Shown: positions 7,016 to 15,553 of the stretch, one piece after another
Layout of the letters: each line of letters begins with the position of its first letter
How positions within the stretch are numbered: position 1 is the stretch's first letter
Assembly (NCBI GenBank): GCA_964518835.1
Contig: CAZFKU010000001.1
Span: 1-64,000 of the forward strand
Source of the DNA: AB-629-J13 sp964518835
Lineage (GTDB): Bacteria; Fidelibacterota; Marinisomatia; Marinisomatales; AB-629-J13
DNA length: 64,000 nt
Reading direction: 5' to 3'
Position numbers and translations under genes: made by a program
The notes under the pieces: model-generated
The model's input: the letters and a program-made list of their open reading frames with translations, nothing else
Databases searched by the model: none
What the model was told of the DNA's origin: nothing

Positions 7016-8955
7016 AGGCTTCTTCTCCTTTGGCTTATTTCATCTAAAAGTATTTCACTTAATTCTGGAAATTTCATTTCCAGCTGTTCTTTTTCAAATC
7101 TTTTTCTCACAGTGACCGTCTCATTTTCACTTTCCTTTTCACCGATGATCAGCATCACATTAATTTTTGATAATTCTGCTTCTCGAATTTTCGCTCCGAT
7201 TTTATCCGGTTTATTATTTAATTCGGCACGAATTCCCATTTCTTTTAATTTAGCATAAATTCCCTCAGCATATTTCTCGGTTTTTTCAGAAATAGGTAAA
7301 ACGGATACTTGTACCGGAGCCAGCCACAAGGGAAAATTTCCACCGAAATGTTCAATGAGAAAACCGGTAAATCGTTCGTGTGTGCTGAGCGGTGCCCGGT
7401 GGATACAAATTGGAGTTTTCTCTTCGCCATCGGGTGAAGTATAGGTCAAGTCAAATCTCCTGGGAATTGCAAAGTCAACCTGATTTGTCGCTAAAGTAAA
7501 TTCTTTTCCGATAGCACTCCACACCTGAACATCTACTTTTGGACCGTAAAATGCTGCTTCCCCCTTAATTTCAACAAAGTCTATTTTTCCATTTTTCAGT
7601 GCTTTGCGGACAGCATCCTCGGTCTTTAACCATAAGGCAGGTTCATCCACATATTTTTTTCCTAATCCATCTGCATCATGGACACTGAACCGCATTTGAT
7701 ATTTATCAATCCCGAAAATTTCAAAATACTCAAGGTATAGATTACAGACTGCTAAAAATTCATCCTGAAATTGTTCTTCAGTACAATAAATGTGAGCATC
7801 ATTCATCTGCATACTTCGAACCCGCATTAATCCAAATAACTGACCTGATTTTTCGTAGCGGTAACAAGTGCCGTATTCTGCCATTCTTAAAGGAAGGTCC
7901 CGATAACTTTTTGGTGAGGAAGCATAGATTTTATGATGATGAGGGCAATTCATGGGTTTTACAAAATATTCTATACCATCAATTTCCATTGCCGGAAACA
8001 TGGACGCTTTGTAATGTTCCAGATGTCCCGACCGCTCGTATAAAATTCCCTTTGTTAAATGGGGTGACCTGACTCGAATATATCCTGCTTTCTCCTCAGT
8101 TTCTTTCGCTAATGTCTCCAATTCATCAACCAGAACAGTTCCATTTGGAAGCCACAATGGAAGTCCGGGTCCCACCTCTTCATCAAACGTGAATAACTTT
8201 AGTTCTTTCCCTATTTTCCTGTGATCCCTTTTTTTTGCTTCCTCAAGCATGCGTAAATAGGTTTTTAATTTCTTTTTGGAGTGAAATGCTGTTCCATAAA
8301 TTCGCTGTAATACTTTATTTTTTTCATCTCCCCGCCAATAGGCACTGGATGATTCCAGCAATTTAAAATGTTTTATCATTCCTGTATTTGAGACATGGGG
8401 ACCTCTACATAAATCAATAAAAGAATCCTGCTGATAGGCAGAGATTTTATCATCGGATTCAATTTGGTTAATGATTTCGACCTTGTAAGGTTCATCCATT
8501 TTTGTAAATAATTCAACTGCTTCTTCTCTGGTAAATTCCTGACGGGTTACTGTCTGGTTTTGTGATGCCAGTTCCCTCATTTTATTTTCAATCATTTCGA
8601 TGTCTTTTTCTGTAAATGGCACTTCTACATCAAAATCATAAAAAAACCTATTTTCAATAGCCGGACCGATTGTGACCTTTGCCTTTGGGAATAAAATCTT
8701 TACCGCCTGTGCCATGAGATGAGCAGTGCTGTGCAGCAGTATCTCATGACCTTGGTCCGAATCTAAAGTTATAAATTCAACTGTTGAATCCTCAGTTATT
8801 TCATAATTTATATCATACAGTTCAGAATTTACTTTTATTGCAACTGAATCCTTTGCAAGTCGAGTACCAATACTTTCAGCGATTTCTAATGAAGAAATTC
8901 CTGATGAATACTCTTTAGTAGATTGATCCGGCAATGTTATGGTAATTGATTCCAT
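7003..8955 (-). CDS. thrS: Threonyl-tRNA synthetase
   Basis: A class II synthetase of 650 aa charging tRNA-Thr. Domain order is the TGS domain (1-62), the editing domain with HLMAQAVKILFP and CRGPHVSNTG (about 65-240), the catalytic core with the zinc/substrate motif MNCPHHHKIY and FYGPKVDVQVW, and the HGTP anticodon-binding domain (about 545-640). The start is ATG at 8955. It is the first gene of the operon that runs through folD. The roughly 140-base AT-rich region upstream, between it and tRNA-Val, is the likely promoter region, though I could not define promoter boxes. Confidence 0.97.
   Translation of the reverse strand: MESITITLPDQSTKEYSSGISSLEIAESIGTRLAKDSVAIKVNSELYDINYEITEDSTVEFITLDSDQGHEILLHSTAHLMAQAVKILFPKAKVTIGPAIENRFFYDFDVEVPFTEKDIEMIENKMRELASQNQTVTRQEFTREEAVELFTKMDEPYKVEIINQIESDDKISAYQQDSFIDLCRGPHVSNTGMIKHFKLLESSSAYWRGDEKNKVLQRIYGTAFHSKKKLKTYLRMLEEAKKRDHRKIGKELKLFTFDEEVGPGLPLWLPNGTVLVDELETLAKETEEKAGYIRVRSPHLTKGILYERSGHLEHYKASMFPAMEIDGIEYFVKPMNCPHHHKIYASSPKSYRDLPLRMAEYGTCYRYEKSGQLFGLMRVRSMQMNDAHIYCTEEQFQDEFLAVCNLYLEYFEIFGIDKYQMRFSVHDADGLGKKYVDEPALWLKTEDAVRKALKNGKIDFVEIKGEAAFYGPKVDVQVWSAIGKEFTLATNQVDFAIPRRFDLTYTSPDGEEKTPICIHRAPLSTHERFTGFLIEHFGGNFPLWLAPVQVSVLPISEKTEKYAEGIYAKLKEMGIRAELNNKPDKIGAKIREAELSKINVMLIIGEKESENETVTVRKRFEKEQLEMKFPELSEILLDEISQRRRSLSQT
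7025..7031 (-). promoter_or_regulatory. Shine-Dalgarno AAAGGAG that decides the infC start
   Basis: The sequence AAAGGAG lies inside the last codons of thrS, nine bases upstream of the in-frame ATC at 7015. It is as strong as the sites in front of rpmI and rplT, whereas nothing comparable precedes GTG 6991 or ATT 6997. It therefore supports an AUC start for IF-3. Confidence 0.6.
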
Positions 8956-9098
8956 GAATTAGATGACTATTGAAAATAAAAAATAGAAATGAACTAGGGA
9001 TAAATATAAAAAATAATCGAATGAGCAAAATATAATGCTCAATTAAATAAAATAATGATAAGTAATAAAATTTTCCATTAATTAAATTAAAATCTCAG

Positions 9099-9172
9099 TG
9101 GGCGATGACAGAGTTGAACTGCCGACCTCTACGATGTCAACGTAGCGCTCTAACCAACTGAGCTAATCGCCC
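9099..9172 (-). tRNA. tRNA-Val(GAC)
   Basis: A complete 74-nt cloverleaf on the minus strand. The acceptor stem is GGGCGAT/ATCGCCC with discriminator A. The D arm is TAGCTCAGTTGGTTAGAGC, the anticodon stem CTACG/CGTAG encloses TTGACAT with anticodon GAC, and the T loop is TTCAACT. CCA is not encoded. It decodes GUC valine codons and lies between the S41 protease gene and thrS. Confidence 0.95.
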
Positions 9173-9240
9173 CATTTCGTACTGATTTGGGCTGGCAAAT
9201 CTAATAATAGCTGACACATGAAAAAATATTTAATGTGATT

Positions 9241-10890
9241 TCATTCAGAAACATTTTCTACGGAAAATATGTGGTCATAGGCCTGATCATCGGACAAATA
9301 ATCCATAGCTTCCCTCACATCTGAATCCCGTTTAAAGGACTCCCTGAATTTTCCTTGCACACCATCAAAATGATTGGCGAATACCAAAGTGATCCGATGA
9401 CGAATTTCCACAGCTTCTTCTATAATTAAATCTTCTTCTTTTTGTGAAAAATATTGTTCAATTTTACTGAAGGCTGACTGGAGTTCCACATTCGTACTAT
9501 CTATTCCCAATAATTTTTCTTTAGTATCCTCAAACAGTTTTTCACCTGACAGAGTGATCTCTAATTCTTTGGAATGGATAAAATCAGAAAATTCTGGTAA
9601 CAATTCCTTGTTTTCATTTACTTCTACCAAGTTATTGTATTTATTTTTTTCCTGTTGCACAAAAGAGAAAAATAATCCTTTTCTCCAACAGGCGGTAGTC
9701 AGGGGGCCGAATTCAGGTTTCTCTACTTCCAGATCCGGTGTTATGCCCCCGCTTCCTTTTACGATGCGACCTTTCGTTGTATAAAATAAAGAATCCTTTT
9801 CATTTACTTCTGAAATTATTTCCATATCAACATAACCTTCTTTTTGAATGAGCCTTCCGCTGGGGATAAAATACTTTGCTGTGGTCAATTTTAATGATCT
9901 TTTTTTATCCAATCCATATACACTTTGAACCAGTCCTTTTCCAAAGGATTTCCTGCCGATTACAATTCCCCGGTCCAGGTCTTGAACAGTTCCGGAAACA
10001 ATTTCACTTGCGGAGGCGCTCCCATTATTTATGAGTATGGCAACTTTTACATTTTCTGGTAAAACAGGGTCTTTTTGTGATAAAAATTCCCGGTTTGATT
10101 TCTTAATTCTTCCTTTTGTGGACAGCAGTAATTCTCCTTTGGGAATAAGCATATCCAGAATTTCAATGGATGACTGGAGAAGTCCACCTGGATTGTCTCT
10201 CAAATCAAAAATAATACCCTGAGGATTATGGTTTAACAGAGACTTAAGAGCTTCCTTTGTTTCTCCTGCTGAATTTTTTGAAAACCGGGTGAGTCGAATG
10301 TATCCGATGTCTTCATCGATCATCCCTGACCAGGCAACGTCTTTTACTTTAATGTCATCACGAACCAGGGGAAACTCCAATAGTTCTTCATATCCCACAC
10401 GTTTTATGTGTAAAATGACTGTGGTACCCTTTTTACCACGGATTAGCTTTGCCGCATCCGTTGAGGATAAATCTTTTGTAATGGTGGTATCAATTTTAGC
10501 GATCACATCTGCACTTTGAATTCCTGCACGTTGGGCTGGTGTATCATCAATGGGTGCAATGACAGTTAATGCACCCTGGCGTTTGGATATTTGAATCCCT
10601 ACACCTCCATATTTACCCTTGGTAAGCAAATCTATACTTTGTCGTTCATCCTCTTCCATATAAACGGTATATGGATCCAGGCTCTCCACCATATTTTTAA
10701 TTGAGGATCGGGTATATTCCTCCAGATTTATTTTATCCGCATAATTATTGACCGTATATTTGTACACATCCATAATTAATTTTTGCGATTTAGCCACTTC
10801 GCTGTAATAATCTGATTTTGTTGTTGATTCTGCTGTCAAAAGCAGAAGTGTTCCAAAAATGAGAGCGGTTAATTTTATTTTTTTAATCAT
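9241..10890 (-). CDS. S41 family C-terminal processing protease (CtpA/Prc type)
   Basis: A secreted periplasmic serine protease of 549 aa. Residues 1-20 form a signal peptide. A PDZ domain follows at about 95-165 (YGGVGIQI, TPAQRAGIQSADVIAKID), then the S41 catalytic domain at about 195-365. The Ser-Lys dyad is visible as S293 in GSASASEIV and K318 in SFGKGLVQ, 25 residues apart as in the family, with FDLRDNPGG upstream. About 150 residues follow the catalytic domain; I see no known domain in this helix-rich tail. Such proteases trim or destroy envelope proteins. It overlaps tmk by 8 bases. Confidence 0.92.
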   Translation of the reverse strand: MIKKIKLTALIFGTLLLLTAESTTKSDYYSEVAKSQKLIMDVYKYTVNNYADKINLEEYTRSSIKNMVESLDPYTVYMEEDERQSIDLLTKGKYGGVGIQISKRQGALTVIAPIDDTPAQRAGIQSADVIAKIDTTITKDLSSTDAAKLIRGKKGTTVILHIKRVGYEELLEFPLVRDDIKVKDVAWSGMIDEDIGYIRLTRFSKNSAGETKEALKSLLNHNPQGIIFDLRDNPGGLLQSSIEILDMLIPKGELLLSTKGRIKKSNREFLSQKDPVLPENVKVAILINNGSASASEIVSGTVQDLDRGIVIGRKSFGKGLVQSVYGLDKKRSLKLTTAKYFIPSGRLIQKEGYVDMEIISEVNEKDSLFYTTKGRIVKGSGGITPDLEVEKPEFGPLTTACWRKGLFFSFVQQEKNKYNNLVEVNENKELLPEFSDFIHSKELEITLSGEKLFEDTKEKLLGIDSTNVELQSAFSKIEQYFSQKEEDLIIEEAVEIRHRITLVFANHFDGVQGKFRESFKRDSDVREAMDYLSDDQAYDHIFSVENVSE

Positions 10891-11521
10891 GATTTAAAAA
10901 TCCTTTTTCTTCAATACTGTTTATTATTGATGTATGGATCCAATTAATTTCTTTTGTCCCATCAATCAATATAATTCTTTCCTTTTCATTTTCAGCTAAT
11001 GTGATATATGCGTTTCTTACTTCGTTAAGAAACGCTAACCCTTCTTCTTCAAATCTGTCTAAATATCCCGTTTTTCGTTGAGGGATCAGTTCTGCCGGAA
11101 CATCCAGAAAAAAAGTTAAATCCTGCATTATTTCAAACGTTGCAAACAAATTTAAAGTCTTTAACCAATTAATGTCCATATTTCTTCCACCACCCTGATA
11201 AGCTAAAGTAGAATCTGAAAAACGGTCGGAGATTATCCATTGCCTTGATCCTAATTTCGGAATAATAACCTCTTTTGTTAACTGTGCTCTGGATGCAGTC
11301 ATCAGCAATGCTTCCGTCCTGGAAGACATGGATGTATTGGTTTTGGATAACAGAATATCCCGTATTTTTTCAGAAATGGGTGTTCCCCCCGGTTCCCGGA
11401 CAACAGTTGATCGAATCTTTTTTGACGACAGAAATTCATTTAAGAGTCTCGCCTGTGTGGACTTCCCACATCCGTCAATTCCCTCGAAGGTTATAAATCG
11501 AGGTTTAATTGAAATAGACAC
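10883..11521 (-). CDS. tmk: Thymidylate kinase
   Basis: Phosphorylates dTMP to dTDP for dTTP synthesis. The 212-aa protein has the P-loop FEGIDGCGKSTQ, the DRx motif SDRFSDSTLAYQGGGR that binds dTMP, and the conserved VREPGGTPISEKIR segment. The start is GTG at 11521; there is no ATG alternative, and the neighbouring rsmI overlaps by 17 bases, supporting coupling. The lid region is ordinary. Confidence 0.95.
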   Translation of the reverse strand: MSISIKPRFITFEGIDGCGKSTQARLLNEFLSSKKIRSTVVREPGGTPISEKIRDILLSKTNTSMSSRTEALLMTASRAQLTKEVIIPKLGSRQWIISDRFSDSTLAYQGGGRNMDINWLKTLNLFATFEIMQDLTFFLDVPAELIPQRKTGYLDRFEEEGLAFLNEVRNAYITLAENEKERIILIDGTKEINWIHTSIINSIEEKGFLNHD

Positions 11522-12203
11522 TTTTTTTATCCTTTCCGATTAAAATGACACATTCCCCTTTTAGCTTGTTCTTTTCAGTATATGCAATTAGTTGAGAAAC
11601 AGTTCCTCGGATATATTCTTCATGAATTTTCGTCATTTCCCGGGCGATGACTGCCGGTCGGTCACCCAAATTTAAATGAATATCCTTTAACGTCCGCAAA
11701 AGGCGGTTTGGATTTTCAAAAAAAATGAGTGTGGCCTCTTCATTTTTTATTCGTTCCAGTCTTGATTTTCGATTTTTTTTCGGTGGTAAAAATCCTTCAA
11801 ATAAGAATCTGTCTGTTGGTAATCCCGAAGCAGTCAGGGAAGTAACCACAGCACTTGGACCCGGAATGGATTCAACTTTAATATTTTCATCAATTGCTTT
11901 ACGGATCAGTTTATAAGCAGGGTCGCTAATCCCGGGAGTTCCGGCATCGGTGATCAAAGCGCAATCTTCCCCGTTATTTATTCTTTTTATGATTCGTGGA
12001 ATTTGTCTCAATTTATTGTGTTCAAAGTAAGTGAGCAGAGGTTTTATAATTTTAAAATGAGATAATAATATTCCGGAATGTCTTGTATCCTCTGCTGCTA
12101 TAAACGAAACTTTTTTTAATATGTCAATTGCCCGGTACGTTATATCCTTCAGATTTCCGATGGGTGTGGCAACGATGTATAAATTCCCCGAAATACTGGT
12201 CAC
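11505..12203 (-). CDS. rsmI: 16S rRNA 2'-O-ribose C1402 methyltransferase RsmI
   Basis: An SAM-dependent tetrapyrrole-methylase-fold enzyme of 232 aa that methylates C1402 in the decoding centre. Diagnostic segments are LYIVATPIGNLKDITYRAI, AAEDTRHSGILL, DAGTPGISDPAYKL and IPGPSAVVTSLTASGLPTD. The start is GTG at 12203, overlapping the stop of the aminotransferase gene as GTGA. It is somewhat shorter than E. coli RsmI, lacking most of the C-terminal extension, as in many bacteria. Confidence 0.94.
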   Translation of the reverse strand: MTSISGNLYIVATPIGNLKDITYRAIDILKKVSFIAAEDTRHSGILLSHFKIIKPLLTYFEHNKLRQIPRIIKRINNGEDCALITDAGTPGISDPAYKLIRKAIDENIKVESIPGPSAVVTSLTASGLPTDRFLFEGFLPPKKNRKSRLERIKNEEATLIFFENPNRLLRTLKDIHLNLGDRPAVIAREMTKIHEEYIRGTVSQLIAYTEKNKLKGECVILIGKDKKSVYFN

Positions 12204-13543
12204 ATTCGGTGTAAAGCTCGAATTATTATTTCTATCCCATGATCTATTTCCTCATTGGTGATATTCAAATGAGGTCTGAATCTGATGGAACGCACACCAG
12301 AGCCGAGTATAATAGCACCCTCTTCCATTATCAATTCAGCTAATTTATCCCGGGAATCTCCGTTTGGCAAATCAAAAGCTGCAAATAATCCCTGTCCCCT
12401 TGCATTGGATACCAATTCGGGATACTTCTGTTGAATTTCATTCAATTTAGTCACAAGATAATTACCGGATTTTCCCGCTTTTTCAACTAAATTTTCATTT
12501 TCAATGATCTGTAAATAAAGAGAGATGCGAACCATATCAACCACATTTCCTCCCCATGTGGAATTCAACCGACTGGATTCATTGAATACATTCTTTTCCA
12601 CTTCATCAATGCGTTTTCCGGCAAAAATGCCACAAACCTGGGTTTTTTTCCCAAATCCGATAATATCCGGTTCCCTTTCTTCGCAATGTCCATTACAGGA
12701 ATGACAATCGGTTTTACACGGACATTGATGAGCCCACATTTTTCCGGTAATTCCAATTCCTGTTTGCACCTCATCATAAATGAGAAGGGTTTCATTTTCA
12801 AGGGAAAGAGTTTTCAGCTTTTTAAAGAATTCCGGTCTGAAATGGTTGTCACCTCCCTCACCCTGAATGGGTTCAATGATGATGGCGGCTATATCGTTTT
12901 TATTCTGCTGAAATGCTTCTTTTATTTCATGAACTGCCTTCTTTTCTGATTCAAGTACAAATTCAAGATTTTCAGATAATGGGAAAGTAATTTTTGGATT
13001 GGTAATTCTGGGCCAGTCAAATTGAGGAAAATATAGTGTTTTTCGAGGGTCAGGTGAATCTGTGAGAGACATTGTGTATCCGGTTCTTCCGTGGAAACAA
13101 TCCTTGAAATGAATAATTTTACTCCCTTTTTCCCCATGGCCATTTTCAACATTTTTTCGTACTTTCCAATCAAATGCGGTCTTCAGTGCATTTTCAATGG
13201 CCAAACCTCCGCCTTCAATATAAAAGGAATGGGGTAAATATTCCGGTTGGGCAATGCGTCCCATTGTTTCAACAAATTCTGCCATTTGGGTGCTATAAAT
13301 ATCTGAATTCGTTGGTTTATTCAGTGCCGCTTTTGTGATCAAATCCTCATGTTCCAAAATGTAGGGATGATTGTAACCTACCGACATGGAAGCAAACATG
13401 GAAAACAGATCTAAATATTCTTTGCCATCCCGAGAATCAACAAGCCAGGAACCATGGCTTTTTTCCAGATCAACGACTGGCTTCATCCCATCAGCCAGCA
13501 TATATTTATCAATTGTTGTATGAACGTTTTTTGGATTGATCAT
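12200..13543 (-). CDS. lat: L-lysine 6-aminotransferase (lysine epsilon-transaminase)
   Basis: A fold-type I PLP enzyme of 447 aa, predicted to transfer the epsilon-amino group of lysine to 2-oxoglutarate, giving aminoadipate semialdehyde. The family pattern is clear: IDKYMLADGMKPVVDLEKS at the start, IIEPIQGEGGD, YDEVQTGIGITG and the PLP-lysine segment FGKKTQVCGIFAG (K300 predicted). The next enzyme of the pathway lies directly upstream in the same operon. An oddity is a cysteine-rich insert just before the PLP lysine (about residues 274-290, five Cys in 14 residues), which I do not know from this family. Confidence 0.9.
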   Translation of the reverse strand: MINPKNVHTTIDKYMLADGMKPVVDLEKSHGSWLVDSRDGKEYLDLFSMFASMSVGYNHPYILEHEDLITKAALNKPTNSDIYSTQMAEFVETMGRIAQPEYLPHSFYIEGGGLAIENALKTAFDWKVRKNVENGHGEKGSKIIHFKDCFHGRTGYTMSLTDSPDPRKTLYFPQFDWPRITNPKITFPLSENLEFVLESEKKAVHEIKEAFQQNKNDIAAIIIEPIQGEGGDNHFRPEFFKKLKTLSLENETLLIYDEVQTGIGITGKMWAHQCPCKTDCHSCNGHCEEREPDIIGFGKKTQVCGIFAGKRIDEVEKNVFNESSRLNSTWGGNVVDMVRISLYLQIIENENLVEKAGKSGNYLVTKLNEIQQKYPELVSNARGQGLFAAFDLPNGDSRDKLAELIMEEGAIILGSGVRSIRFRPHLNITNEEIDHGIEIIIRALHRM

Positions 13544-13563
13544 TATTTAATCTTTCGTCTTAT

Positions 13564-15096
13564 TCAGTTAGATAAATCAAATTTAATACCTTGAGCAAGA
13601 GGAAGTTCCCTGCTCCAATTTATTGTGTTGGTTTGCCGACGCATGTATTGTTTCCATGAATCAGAACCGGACTCCCGACCTCCGCCTGTTTCTTTCTCAC
13701 CGCCAAATGCTCCACCAATTTCGGCACCGGATGTACCGATATTCACATTGGCAATTCCGCAGTCACTCCCTATTGAAGATAAAAATAGTTCTGCATTTTG
13801 AATATTGGTTGTGAAGATCGAAGATGATAGCCCCTGAGGTACTGCATTATGCATGGATAATGCTTCTTCCAGTTCATCAAATTCAATAATGTAAAGGATC
13901 GGTGCAAATGTTTCATTTTGAACGATATCCCAGTCATTTTTTACACGGGCGATTGTGGGTTCAATAAAATACCCGTCTCGATCTATTGGATGACCTCCGC
14001 AAAGGATTTCACCACCGGAATCCCTGATTTGGCTAATTGCGGTAGAAAAGGTTTCCACTGCGCCTTTATTAACAACCGGTCCCATGAGTATATCTTCCAA
14101 CCGAGGATCACCAATTTTGACTTGTGAATAAGCACTGACAAGGCGGCCAATCAATTCATCAGCAACATTTGATTGAACAATTACTCTCCGTGTGGATGTA
14201 CACCGCTGTCCTGCAGTCCCTACAGCGCCGAATACTATTGCAGGTATGGCAAGGTTTAAATCAGCGGTTTCATCAACGATTATGGCATTATTTCCGCCTA
14301 ATTCAAGTATTGTCTTACCGAATCGTTTGGAAACTACTTCAGCAACATGCCTTCCCATTAACGTTGAACCGGTAAAAGATATCAACGGAAGCTGCTTATC
14401 AGTAAGCATTTGTTCACCGATTGTTGATCCTTTACCGATCACCAGATTAAAAATTCCTTTATATCCATTTCGTTTAAGCACATCATTGCAAATATTCTGA
14501 ACTGCAATTGCGGTAAGCGGTGTACTGCTTGATGGTTTCCACACAACCGTATCTCCTGCTATAGCTGCAATGAATGCATTCCATGCCCAGACTGCAACAG
14601 GGAAATTAAATGCGGAGATTACGCCAATAGCACCCAAAGGATGCCATTGTTCATACATACGGTGATCCTGTCGTTCAGAATGCATGGTTTTTCCATATAA
14701 CATCCGGGATTGCCCCACAGAAAAATCTGCAATATCAATCATTTCCTGGACTTCTCCTTCTCCTTCCTGTTTGATTTTACCCATTTCCAAGGAGACGAGA
14801 CTGCCCAGTTCATCTTTTTTCCCACGCAATGCATCTCCCATTTCTCTCACAAGTTGACCTCGCACGGGAGCTGGAACAGAACGCCATTCTAAAAAAGATT
14901 CATGAGCGGCTTTTATTACAGTTTCATAATGAGATTGTTCACATTCAAATACAGATGCTATGGTTTCTTCCGTTGCAGGATTTATTGAGGAATTTTTATT
15001 GCCATTGCTTGTGTCAAGCCAATCCTCTCCCCCGATACAGGCTCCGTAGTTGGTTTTTTTAATATTCAGTTTATCTAATAAATCAATTGTATTCAT
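13564..15096 (-). CDS. amaB: Aminoadipate-semialdehyde dehydrogenase, ALDH7 (antiquitin) family
   Basis: A 510-aa NAD(P)-dependent aldehyde dehydrogenase most like the ALDH7/antiquitin group, oxidising 2-aminoadipate 6-semialdehyde (in equilibrium with piperideine-6-carboxylate) to 2-aminoadipate. Visible are the family N-terminus, the Rossmann region ISAFNFPVAVWAWN, the Glu motif LELGGNNAIIVDE and the catalytic Cys in GTAGQRCTSTRRVIV. It is separated from lat by 20 bases, so the pair would carry lysine to 2-aminoadipate. Substrate assignment comes from family resemblance plus the neighbour. It is the first gene of this operon. Confidence 0.88.
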   Translation of the reverse strand: MNTIDLLDKLNIKKTNYGACIGGEDWLDTSNGNKNSSINPATEETIASVFECEQSHYETVIKAAHESFLEWRSVPAPVRGQLVREMGDALRGKKDELGSLVSLEMGKIKQEGEGEVQEMIDIADFSVGQSRMLYGKTMHSERQDHRMYEQWHPLGAIGVISAFNFPVAVWAWNAFIAAIAGDTVVWKPSSSTPLTAIAVQNICNDVLKRNGYKGIFNLVIGKGSTIGEQMLTDKQLPLISFTGSTLMGRHVAEVVSKRFGKTILELGGNNAIIVDETADLNLAIPAIVFGAVGTAGQRCTSTRRVIVQSNVADELIGRLVSAYSQVKIGDPRLEDILMGPVVNKGAVETFSTAISQIRDSGGEILCGGHPIDRDGYFIEPTIARVKNDWDIVQNETFAPILYIIEFDELEEALSMHNAVPQGLSSSIFTTNIQNAELFLSSIGSDCGIANVNIGTSGAEIGGAFGGEKETGGGRESGSDSWKQYMRRQTNTINWSRELPLAQGIKFDLSN

Positions 15097-15286
15097 TTTG
15101 AGGGTATTAATTGTCGAAAATAAGTAATTTTAAGTCGGGAAACTTACTGCCATGATTTTATGAAAACCAAACGGTACAATTATCAATATAACTGGTAAAA
15201 AAACGTATCTCTGAATAGTTTCGGGAATTGGGATGAAGAAGGATCGAAGAGTGAAGTAGGATAACTGTATTTTATGCTTCGATAAC

Positions 15287-15304
15287 ATCCCGATGAATCG
15301 GGAT
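15287..15304. repeat. 18-base near-perfect palindrome
   Basis: ATCCCGAT and ATCGGGAT flank a 2-base spacer GA. It can form an eight-pair hairpin on either strand. There is no T-tract, so a simple rho-independent terminator is unlikely. Confidence 0.6.
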
Positions 15305-15321
15305 TATTCAGAACTACAGCT

Positions 15322-15355
15322 CCTTTCAATGGTACTTTTTTGCACCTTTGAAAGG
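15322..15355. repeat. 34-base hairpin with T-rich loop
   Basis: Arms CCTTTCAA and TTGAAAGG pair, with additional inner GGT/ACC pairing around a T6 loop. It may act in termination or message stability; it could also be part of a repeat element. Confidence 0.5.
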
Positions 15356-15383
15356 GTCAGATAATTCAACCAACGCAAGAAAT

Positions 15384-15405
15384 AGACAATCAAGGATGAT
15401 TGTCT
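15384..15405. repeat. 22-base palindromic repeat, copy 1
   Basis: Arms AGACAATC and GATTGTCT enclose AAGGAT. A near-identical sequence occurs at 38986-39007 in another intergenic region (20 of 22 positions equal), so this is a dispersed short palindrome, not chance base pairing in one place. Confidence 0.55.
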
Positions 15406-15438
15406 AACAATAACGCAGAAAAAACTCATCCAAAATTC

Positions 15439-15487
15439 CTCTCCAGCTAAGGGTTGGCAAGCTTTTTTAAGAGGGGTAGCGGGAGAG
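15439..15487. repeat. 49-base imperfect inverted repeat
   Basis: CTCTCCAGCTA at one end and TAGCGGGAGAG at the other are inverted copies with one mismatch, around a 27-base interior. On the minus strand it lies about 67 bases after the dinG stop and could contribute to termination there. Confidence 0.45.
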
Positions 15488-15553
15488 TTGTGATGAATAT
15501 TGGTTTATTTTCTGCGGAGGAATTACGGTGACGAGATTTTGATAATCAATAGT

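Larger units (their letters stand above)
15097..15553. other. 457-base gene-free gap with four inverted repeats
   Basis: This is the only gap over 300 bases in the window. No convincing coding frame is present. It contains four separate inverted repeats (15287-15304, 15322-15355, 15384-15405, 15439-15487). It lies downstream of the dinG operon and upstream of the lysine-catabolism operon, so it should contain a terminator for the former and a promoter for the latter. The density of hairpins is more than those roles require and suggests remnants of small dispersed repeats. Confidence 0.6.

Noticed and set aside
6459..7115. A 218-codon plus-strand frame opposite rpmI, infC and the end of thrS
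   Set aside because: It is antisense to three strongly supported genes, has no family-like features, and low-complexity Ser/Phe content typical of reversed coding sequence.
9022..9041. Inverted repeat TGAGCA/TGCTCA downstream of tRNA-Val as a terminator
   Set aside because: Only six pairs, an AT-only loop and no T-tract in a very AT-rich stretch; chance pairing is as likely.
15097..15553. A CRISPR array or insertion sequence in the hairpin-rich gap
   Set aside because: The repeats are all different from each other, not regularly spaced, and no transposase or cas gene is present.
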